From the NCBI RefSeq assembly GCF_003935715.1, contig NZ_RHPP01000015.1:1-47799 (forward strand): DNA of 47,799 bases, written 5' to 3'. How positions within the stretch are numbered: the stretch's first letter is position 1; every line of letters begins with the position of its first letter. Source of the DNA: Stenotrophomonas sp. 278 (GTDB lineage Bacteria > Pseudomonadota > Gammaproteobacteria > Xanthomonadales > Xanthomonadaceae). Below are positions 42,009 through 47,799 of this stretch, piece by piece. The position numbers and the translations under genes were made by a program. The notes under the pieces were generated by a model, which saw only the letters and a program-made list of their open reading frames with translations, was not told where the DNA came from and searched no databases.

Positions 42009-44564
42009 ATGACAGATCCTTCCCCTGCGCCGGCTTCGGCGCATTCCGGCTGGCGGCGCGCTGCCACCGTGGCATTCAGTCTGGCCATTCTGGCCTTGGC
42101 ATTGCATGGGCTTGCCAACGAATTCGACGAGCACGGCTACCGCGCCATACGTGAAGCATTCCGTGCGTTGGGCGGCGGCCAGATCGCACTTGCGGTGGTG
42201 CTGGGCCTGGCCAGCTATGCCTGCCTGATCGGATTCGACGCGATTGGCCTGCGCCGCAGTGGCAGGCATCTGCACCCCGCACGAATAGGCATCACCGCTT
42301 TTCTGGCCCACACCCTGGGGCAGACGCTGGGCTTTGCCGCGCTCACCGGCGGTGCCGTGCGCCTGCGCGGTTATGGCAGCGCCGGGCTGAGCCTGGGCGA
42401 GGTCGGCCAGGTGGTGCTGATGAGCACACTGGGTTTCGTGTTCGGTGCCTGGCTGCTGCTGGCGCTGGCTTTCGTGCTGGAACCGGAAGCGGCCGCACTC
42501 GCGCTGCCCGTTCCGGTGCCGGTCGTGCGTGCGCTCGGCGTGCTGGCCCTGCTGGGCTATGCGTTCACGGTGCTGCTGGTCGGCCGCGATGGCCGCACCT
42601 TCCATATCCGCGGCCACGCGCTGTGGCTGCCTGACCGCCGCACGATGCTCGGGGTGACCCTGCTGAGCGTGGTCGAGCTGGTGCTGGCGGCGGCGGCGTT
42701 CTACGTGCTGCTGCCGATGGATGCTCCCACCGGACTGCCCGGTTTCGTCGGGCTGTATCTGGTCGCGGTGCTGGCCGGCCTGATCTCAAGCGTGCCCGCA
42801 GGACTGGGCGTCTTCGAATGGAGCCTGCTCAAGCTGCTGCCACAGGTAGCCCCGGCGGCAGTGCTGGCCGCCGCGCTGATCTATCGGGTGACCTACTACG
42901 TGCTGCCGCTGCTGCTGGCGACGATGCTGGCGGTCGCTCCCGCGTTGCGCCGCCCCCTGCGGGCCGGTGCCGGTGCCACCCGCGCCGGCTGGACCGCGCT
43001 GCGGCCGTGGCTGCCGCAGATCATCGCGCTGGCCGTGTTCAGCGTCGGTGCGGCCCTGGTCATTGATGGAACGTTGCCCACACCGCGCCGGCACCTGCTG
43101 CATGCCTCACTGCCGGTACTGGAGACCTCGCACCTGCTGGGCAGTCTGGCCGGGGTGGCGCTACTGCTGATCGGCCAGGGTCTGCAACGGCGCAGCCACG
43201 CTGCGTGGGTGCTGGCGCTGGGCATCTGCGTGGCCGCGCCACTGCCGATCTGGCTGCGCGGGGGACAGGTGCTGATCGCGCTGTCGGCGGTGCTGGTGGC
43301 GATGGCCCTCTGGGCTTCCCGACGCGAGTTCTACCGCCAGGGGGCGCTGCTGGATGAGGCCTGGTCGTGGCCGTGGATCCGCAACCTCGGGCTGGTGCTG
43401 GTGGCGGTGATCTGGCTGTTGTTCTTCGTTTACAGCCACGTGGAGTACCAGAACGAACTGTGGTGGCAGTTCGCGGTGCAGGGCAATGCGCCGCGTGCAC
43501 TGCGGGCGCTGCTGATGGTGGCGGTGGCATTGACCGTGTTCGGTCTGGCGCGCCTGCTGCACAGCACCCGTACACCGCTGCCGCCGGTCGACGCGGCGAC
43601 ACTCGACGCCCTGGCACCGGTACTCGCCGGTGCCGGGGATACCCAGGCCTGCCTGGTACTCACTGCAGACAAAGCGGTGCTGCGCGACGATGCGCAGCGC
43701 GGCTTCGTGATGATGCAGCGATATGGCGGCTCGCTGATCGCCATGGGCGACCCGGTCGGACCGCCCGACGTCGCGCGCGCGCTGATCTGGCGATTCCGCG
43801 AAGAAGCCGATCGCCTCGGCCTGCGGCCGGTGTTCTACCAGGTGGGTGAAACGTACTGGCAGACCTACCTCGACCTGGGACTGAGCCTGGTGAAGCTGGG
43901 TGAAGAGGCGATGGTGCCCCTGCACGACTTCAGCCTGGAAGGGCGCGAACGCGCCGACCTGCGCCAGGCCTGGAATCGCGGCAAGCGCGGCGGCCTCAGC
44001 TTCCGCGTCGCCAGCACAGACGAGGTGCCAGCCCTGATTCCGGCGCTCGCGGAGGTGTCACAGCAATGGCTGGAAGACAAGGCCGGCGACGAAAAGGGGT
44101 TTTCGCTGGGCAGCTTCAGTGCGCCCTATCTGTCCCGGTTTCCGGTCGCGCTGGTGGAAGCGGAAGGCCGCATTGTCGCCTTCGCCAATCTGTGGGAGGC
44201 ACCGGCCGGGCACGAACTGTCGGTGGACCTGATGCGCCATGTGAACGATGCCCCCAAGGGCACGATGGATTACCTTTTCATCGAACTGTTCCTGTGGGGC
44301 CGCGCACAGGGCTACCAGCGATTCTCGCTGGGCATGGCTCCGCTGTCGGGGCTGGCACAGCACCGTCTGGCCGGTCGCTGGAACCGGTTTGCCAACCTGG
44401 TGGCGCGGCACGGCGAACGCTTCTATGGATTCAGTGGACTGCGCCGTTTCAAGTCGAAGTTCGCACCGACGTGGCGCGCGCGCTATCTGGCGGCACCGGG
44501 CGGGATGCACCTTCCGGCGGCGCTGCTGGATGCGACGCGGTTGATCAGCCGGGCACCGCGCTGA
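42009..44564 (+). CDS. mprF: MprF-type lysyl-phosphatidylglycerol synthase/flippase
   Basis: An 851-residue membrane protein with an N-terminal block of about 14 hydrophobic helices (to about residue 530), corresponding to the flippase domain. The C-terminal cytoplasmic GNAT-like synthase domain (about 550-851) contains the LRDDAQRGFVMMQRYGGSLI and YQRFSLGMAPLSGL regions of the family. MprF transfers an amino acid from aminoacyl-tRNA to phosphatidylglycerol and exposes the product outside, lowering the surface charge. The ATG at 42009 has no clear ribosome-binding site. A partial REP (TGACACGCATGGCG) overlaps the stop. Convergent with an AcvB/VirJ-type gene. Confidence 0.93.
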   Translation: MTDPSPAPASAHSGWRRAATVAFSLAILALALHGLANEFDEHGYRAIREAFRALGGGQIALAVVLGLASYACLIGFDAIGLRRSGRHLHPARIGITAFLAHTLGQTLGFAALTGGAVRLRGYGSAGLSLGEVGQVVLMSTLGFVFGAWLLLALAFVLEPEAAALALPVPVPVVRALGVLALLGYAFTVLLVGRDGRTFHIRGHALWLPDRRTMLGVTLLSVVELVLAAAAFYVLLPMDAPTGLPGFVGLYLVAVLAGLISSVPAGLGVFEWSLLKLLPQVAPAAVLAAALIYRVTYYVLPLLLATMLAVAPALRRPLRAGAGATRAGWTALRPWLPQIIALAVFSVGAALVIDGTLPTPRRHLLHASLPVLETSHLLGSLAGVALLLIGQGLQRRSHAAWVLALGICVAAPLPIWLRGGQVLIALSAVLVAMALWASRREFYRQGALLDEAWSWPWIRNLGLVLVAVIWLLFFVYSHVEYQNELWWQFAVQGNAPRALRALLMVAVALTVFGLARLLHSTRTPLPPVDAATLDALAPVLAGAGDTQACLVLTADKAVLRDDAQRGFVMMQRYGGSLIAMGDPVGPPDVARALIWRFREEADRLGLRPVFYQVGETYWQTYLDLGLSLVKLGEEAMVPLHDFSLEGRERADLRQAWNRGKRGGLSFRVASTDEVPALIPALAEVSQQWLEDKAGDEKGFSLGSFSAPYLSRFPVALVEAEGRIVAFANLWEAPAGHELSVDLMRHVNDAPKGTMDYLFIELFLWGRAQGYQRFSLGMAPLSGLAQHRLAGRWNRFANLVARHGERFYGFSGLRRFKSKFAPTWRARYLAAPGGMHLPAALLDATRLISRAPR

Positions 44565-44600
44565 CACGCATGGCGATGTGCGCGCGCAGGATCATGGCGT

Positions 44601-44623
44601 TGACACGCATGGCGTGTCACTAC
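44601..44623 (-). repeat. GTAG-type REP, left half of an inverted pair
   Basis: On the minus strand GTAG plus stem TGACACGC / GCGTGTCA with a CAT loop. It faces the copy at 44678 across 54 nt, a BIME-like arrangement between the convergent mprF and acvB genes. Confidence 0.82.
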
Positions 44624-44677
44624 GACCCTGGGTCGCACGATCCTGGGGTCGAACGGTGTTGGTGGGCGAACCGCGTT

Positions 44678-44700
44678 GTAGGGACACGCCATGCGTGTCC
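44678..44700 (+). repeat. GTAG-type REP, right half of an inverted pair
   Basis: GTAG plus stem GGACACGC / GCGTGTCC with a CAT loop. It ends 8 nt before the end of the acvB gene. The space between the two halves contains a CGACC-CTG-GGTCG hairpin. Confidence 0.82.
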
Positions 44701-44708
44701 GGACGCGC

Positions 44709-46049
44709 TCATTGCGCTGGCACATGCTCCAGAAGCGTGCGTGCGAGCAGATCGTAGTCACCTTTGAAATGATGGTCACCCGGCAGCGCGATCACCTGCG
44801 CCTGGCCCGCGGGCAGGTCGGGGCACAGTGCGTCCTTGTCGTCCTTGCCGTACAGGCACAGCGTGTGCTGCGCCGGCAGCTTGGCGATCTCCGGCGCGAT
44901 CGGTACCCCGCCCCCGCCGCCGCCCAGCCAGTTGCTGACATGGAATTCGTAGTCGGCCTTGCGGCCCACCGACATCAGCCCGACCAGCGCGACCGCATCG
45001 CGGGTGCCAGGTTCAAGCTGGTTGACTGCTGCGGGCAGTACATCCGCCCCTTGCGAGAAGCCGATCAACAGCAGCCGCTTGCGCTGCCACTGCTGCTGGT
45101 AATGGGCGGCAATACGCTCGAGGTCGCGGGCAAAGCCGGCCGGCGTGCGCTGGGTCCAGAAGTAACGCAGCGAGTCGACCCCGACCACCGCGACACCGGC
45201 CTCGGCCAGCGTTGCGGCGACTTCCTTGTCCAGGCCGGCCCAGCCGCCATCGCCGGAGACGAAGATGGCCAGCGTGTCGCCGCCCTTCGCCGCTGGGATC
45301 TCCACCACCGGAAGCCCGCTCAGACCCTGCGGTGGCGGGGAAAGACTGACGCCCTTCTGCGCCCCCAGCACCTGCGCGGCGGCCAGCAGCCCCGGTACAT
45401 CACTGCTCGCGCCGGTGCGCTGGAACTCGCGCGCCAACCCCACCTTGCGCACGAAAGCCGCCGCACTGCCGACCGCGCATTGTGCGTCGCCGGCGGCGTT
45501 CAACCACGGAAAATTCAACTCGGCAGGCACCAGCCGCCCGTGGCTGACACCGGCACCACAGACCTGGCGTTCGCGTGCCACGTCGGGACAGAAGCCGGTG
45601 GTCAGCACACCCGCGAACACCTGGGTGTCGGCCTGCGCCGCCACCGCATAAGCCAGCTCGGCCCCCCTGCCATCGCCGCCGATCAACGGCAGGTGATAGC
45701 CCGGCACGTGCAGGTAGGCCTGGAAGAAGCGCGAAAAGTTCTCGACGTCACCTGCGCCGAATGCGCAGCTGCCGCCGTCGGCGGCAACGGCCTGATGCAG
45801 CCGGGCGACATCCACCCGCGCCACCAGCGCGCCCTGCCCGCGCAGCGCCTCAATGCGCTGCGTGGTCAGTGCCGATTCGCGGCCGCCGTCAAACCACACC
45901 ACCACGCGCTGCGGCTGGCCTTCCGGCACGTACATCGGCACATCATGAAAGCGACCGTGGCTGACCTGCTGCGGCGCGGCGTGTGCGCCGGCGCTCAACA
46001 GTCCGCATAGAACCACACCCCACCACTGCCGCCTGCTGAGTGCCCGCAT
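44709..46049 (-). CDS. acvB: AcvB/VirJ-type periplasmic hydrolase
   Basis: A 446-residue exported alpha/beta-hydrolase of the AcvB/VirJ family, with a signal peptide (1 to about 24) and a nucleophile-elbow motif GFSQG at Ser332. The upstream AIFVSGDGGWAGLDKEVA region and the C-terminal GDHHF (catalytic His) complete the fold. Family members hydrolyse lysyl-phosphatidylglycerol made by MprF-type enzymes, and their genes commonly neighbour it, as here. It is convergent with mprF across a REP pair. Confidence 0.9.
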   Translation of the reverse strand: MRALSRRQWWGVVLCGLLSAGAHAAPQQVSHGRFHDVPMYVPEGQPQRVVVWFDGGRESALTTQRIEALRGQGALVARVDVARLHQAVAADGGSCAFGAGDVENFSRFFQAYLHVPGYHLPLIGGDGRGAELAYAVAAQADTQVFAGVLTTGFCPDVARERQVCGAGVSHGRLVPAELNFPWLNAAGDAQCAVGSAAAFVRKVGLAREFQRTGASSDVPGLLAAAQVLGAQKGVSLSPPPQGLSGLPVVEIPAAKGGDTLAIFVSGDGGWAGLDKEVAATLAEAGVAVVGVDSLRYFWTQRTPAGFARDLERIAAHYQQQWQRKRLLLIGFSQGADVLPAAVNQLEPGTRDAVALVGLMSVGRKADYEFHVSNWLGGGGGGVPIAPEIAKLPAQHTLCLYGKDDKDALCPDLPAGQAQVIALPGDHHFKGDYDLLARTLLEHVPAQ

Positions 46050-46120
46050 CGTGACGCTTCCCGGAAAAGTCAGCCCACGATACCCCGGTGGCGCGCCAAG
46101 GGGATGTACAGAGCGTGGCG

Positions 46121-46762
46121 TCAGCGGGCAACGCGTCGGGTCTGTCGCCACTGTTGCAGCGCGACCGCTGCCAGCCACAGCACCACGGCGGCGATGACCA
46201 GCTTCTGCCCTGCCCCGCGCGGTGGACCGCGCCACAACACGTGCAACCACAGCAGCACGAAGCACAGCCAGGCCCACCACCAGGCCAGCGCGGCCCAGCG
46301 CGTCCAGTGCGGGTCGGCGCGCAGATACCAGCTCTGCAGCAGCATTGCCACGCTCACGCACAGAAACGCGGTGTTGGCCGCCAGACCGTGCACCAGCGGG
46401 GCGAGCAGAGGGGCCGTTTCCGGCAACCAGCTGTCGCCCACCGCGACCCCCATCAAGCCCAGACCCGCCAGTCCGAACAACAGCGGCGCGGCAATGCTGC
46501 GCCGCGGTGACTGCAGCCCGACGTGCAGAGACCACGCGAGCAGGATGATCGCCACCGCCAGCACGCAATATGCCGTGCGCAGCGCCAGGCCCCAGGGACC
46601 ATGCAGATACAGGCTCAGCGTGGCCTGGACCCAGTCCAGATCATCGCGGGCCCATTGCGTCCACAGCGCCGTCAACACAAACGCGCACAGGGCCAGCAGC
46701 GCCATCAACGCGATCGATGCCTGGGCGCGGCTCAATGCCGGTGTTGCCGTGGATGGGATCAT
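46121..46762 (-). CDS. DUF998-like integral membrane protein
   Basis: A 213-residue protein with six hydrophobic segments (from about residue 12 to 206) and few charged residues outside them. The VQATLSLYLHGPWGLALRTAY and GVAVGDSWLPETAPLLAPLVHG loops resemble DUF998 proteins, a family without known function. It is a second representative next to the gene at 3489-4088. The downstream acvB gene starts 71 nt away. Confidence 0.7.
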   Translation of the reverse strand: MIPSTATPALSRAQASIALMALLALCAFVLTALWTQWARDDLDWVQATLSLYLHGPWGLALRTAYCVLAVAIILLAWSLHVGLQSPRRSIAAPLLFGLAGLGLMGVAVGDSWLPETAPLLAPLVHGLAANTAFLCVSVAMLLQSWYLRADPHWTRWAALAWWWAWLCFVLLWLHVLWRGPPRGAGQKLVIAAVVLWLAAVALQQWRQTRRVAR

Positions 46763-46774
46763 GCGCGGGCGACC

Positions 46775-46960
46775 TCAGGGTGCAGTTTCAGGGTGGCGCA
46801 GCTTCCAGGCAGCCAGCGCCGCGCGGTAGCGCTGCAGTTCCTCGCTGTAAAGGTCCAGCACGCACAACGGACAGCCACTGCCGCAACATTCGTTCGGGCC
46901 GGGCTCTTCCGGCGGCAGCGGGCGGGGATCGGCATCGGGCGGAAGAACGGGATCGGGCAT
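46775..46960 (-). CDS. Small oxidoreductase-like domain protein
   Basis: A 61-residue protein with the clustered Cys motif NECCGSGCPLCVLDLYSEEL, typical of the oxidoreductase-like N-terminal family (PF09791-type). Such proteins probably bind metal or an iron-sulfur centre; their role is unknown. The start MPDPVLPPDADPRPLPPEE fits the Pro-rich N-terminus of relatives. It is 12 nt upstream of the DUF998-like gene and 44 nt downstream of the HD gene. Confidence 0.8.
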   Translation of the reverse strand: MPDPVLPPDADPRPLPPEEPGPNECCGSGCPLCVLDLYSEELQRYRAALAAWKLRHPETAP

Positions 46961-47004
46961 CGGCAAGGCGGGCGGCAGGTGAACCGGGCCAGTGTAAACG
47001 ACGC

Positions 47005-47607
47005 TCAGCGGCCCAGCCGACGACGCAGATTGGCACGGGCCGCCGCATCGAGTCGCTGATGGAAGAAGTCGCTCAGGAAAATGCGCGGGCGCTTGAGCAG
47101 TTGTGCGAGAAAGCGCCTGCGGTTGATGCGGAACAGGAACCCCGGCACATGGCCGGCATACTCTTCGGCAATGCCACGGTCGTAGGCCTCGAATACGTCC
47201 GCTGGGGCTCCCAGGATGGCCATGTCGCAATCCAGGAACAGCGCCGCCTGGTCGTCTACATCGTCGCGACCCAGTGCACCGTGCCGGGCGGTCAACCCGA
47301 TCAACTGCTCGACCCGCGCCACGTCCACGCCCGCACCAGGCAGCCAGCGCTCGATCTGCGCGCGCGCCAGCGCCGCCGAACGCGTTTCATTGTCACTGCG
47401 ACCGGCGTCGTAGATGGCGTCATGATAGAGCGCGGCCAACTGCACCTCACGGGGCTGCGTCCAGCCCGGGCCTTCGGCGACCTCCTGGCAGTGCTGCAGC
47501 ACCGCACGTACGTGCGCGAAGCTGTGGTACGCCCGCGGCGGCAGGGCGTACGCGGTTTCCAGGTCGGCCTGCATGGCTGCCGGCAGGGTGATCGGCGCGA
47601 AGGTCAT
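47005..47607 (-). CDS. HD-domain protein (putative phosphohydrolase)
   Basis: A 200-residue cytoplasmic protein. His/Asp metal ligands appear as YHSFAHV, LAALYHDAIYD and later LDCDMAILG, the pattern of a small HD-superfamily group often annotated as predicted metal-dependent phosphohydrolases. The ATG at 47607 is chosen because the upstream extension is Arg/Pro-rich and reads through a divergent promoter region. Substrate is unknown. Confidence 0.82.
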   Translation of the reverse strand: MTFAPITLPAAMQADLETAYALPPRAYHSFAHVRAVLQHCQEVAEGPGWTQPREVQLAALYHDAIYDAGRSDNETRSAALARAQIERWLPGAGVDVARVEQLIGLTARHGALGRDDVDDQAALFLDCDMAILGAPADVFEAYDRGIAEEYAGHVPGFLFRINRRRFLAQLLKRPRIFLSDFFHQRLDAAARANLRRRLGR

Positions 47608-47740
47608 GGACGCATGATTGGCCGGCGAACGGGGCGCTGGCAAGCGACCACCGTCGCGTCGGCCGACAAACGGCGCGCCGTGGGGGACCGGCCGGCCTAT
47701 GCTGGCAGCTGAGAGACGCCCTGCCTGTGAGGTGACCGCG

Positions 47741-47799
47741 ATGTCCGCGTGGACTGTTCCTGCCCTGCTCGGCATGAGCCTGGCGACTCTGCTGGCCGC
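47741..47799 (+). CDS. Start of an unidentified gene (runs off the window)
   Basis: An ATG at 47741 with GAGGTGA 5 nt upstream opens a frame of 19 codons to the edge (MSAWTVPALLGMSLATLLA). The residues are hydrophobic, like a signal peptide or a first membrane helix. Too little is visible to name it. The 133-nt gap to the divergent HD gene holds both promoters. Confidence 0.55.
   Translation, partial: MSAWTVPALLGMSLATLLA

Overview
The window is a GC-rich chromosomal segment from a member of the Xanthomonadaceae, most likely Stenotrophomonas. The housekeeping proteins (LeuS, MetG, LptE, a short RnfB, CHASE2-GGDEF and DUF885 proteins) look xanthomonad. The intergenic regions carry at least eight short GTAG-headed hairpins of the REP type known from Stenotrophomonas maltophilia (SMAG elements). 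This identification rests on reading the sequence only; no database search was possible.

Left flank (1-11580): a partial lptE and leuS on the minus strand, a DUF998 membrane protein, a thioredoxin/TPR chaperone-like protein (CnoX/YbbN type), a CHASE2-GGDEF protein with a degenerate catalytic motif but an intact c-di-GMP inhibitory-site motif, a DUF4442 hotdog protein, an unrecognised secreted or membrane-anchored protein, a DUF502 membrane protein and a DUF885 peptidase-like protein. This block ends in a REP hairpin and a terminator.

Centre (11590-36889): 27 minus-strand genes encode a complete type III secretion system of the Inv/Mxi-Spa (Salmonella SPI-1, Shigella) family. Gene order is almost that of SPI-1. 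Read in the direction of transcription it is an InvF-like AraC regulator, sctC, sctW, sctV, InvB-like chaperone, sctN, sctO, sctP, sctQ, sctR, sctS, sctT, sctU; then (after a tandem REP pair) a SicA-like chaperone, sctE, sctB, sctA, a 797-residue unrecognised protein in the sipA position, an IacP-like acyl carrier protein, an IagB-like lytic transglycosylase; then sctD, sctF, sctI, sctJ, sctK, sctL and a small protein in the orgC position. Spacing suggests three transcription blocks: inv/spa (36889 to 24377), sic/sip (24200 to 16015) and prg/org (15837 to 11590). The regulator genes hilA and hilD, the pilotin gene invH and the sicP-sptP pair are absent. The tip-protein gene and its surroundings are clearly AT-richer than the neighbours, which suggests transfer.

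Right flank (37073-47799): a YaeR-type VOC protein, a DUF2147 secreted protein, metG, a HAD-IB hydrolase, a short orphan RnfB, a RidA-family protein, an MprF-type lysyl-phosphatidylglycerol synthase/flippase facing an AcvB/VirJ-type hydrolase, a second DUF998 membrane protein, a 61-residue oxidoreductase-like protein, an HD-domain protein and the first codons of one more gene. Several REPs here overlap stop codons, and one appears to be split by a 71-nt hairpin-rich insert.

The main candidates for something new are the SPI-1-type injectisome in a Stenotrophomonas-like background, its unrecognised putative effector with a possible actin-binding WH2-like motif, its oversized needle subunit, and the degenerate GGDEF protein as a possible c-di-GMP receptor.
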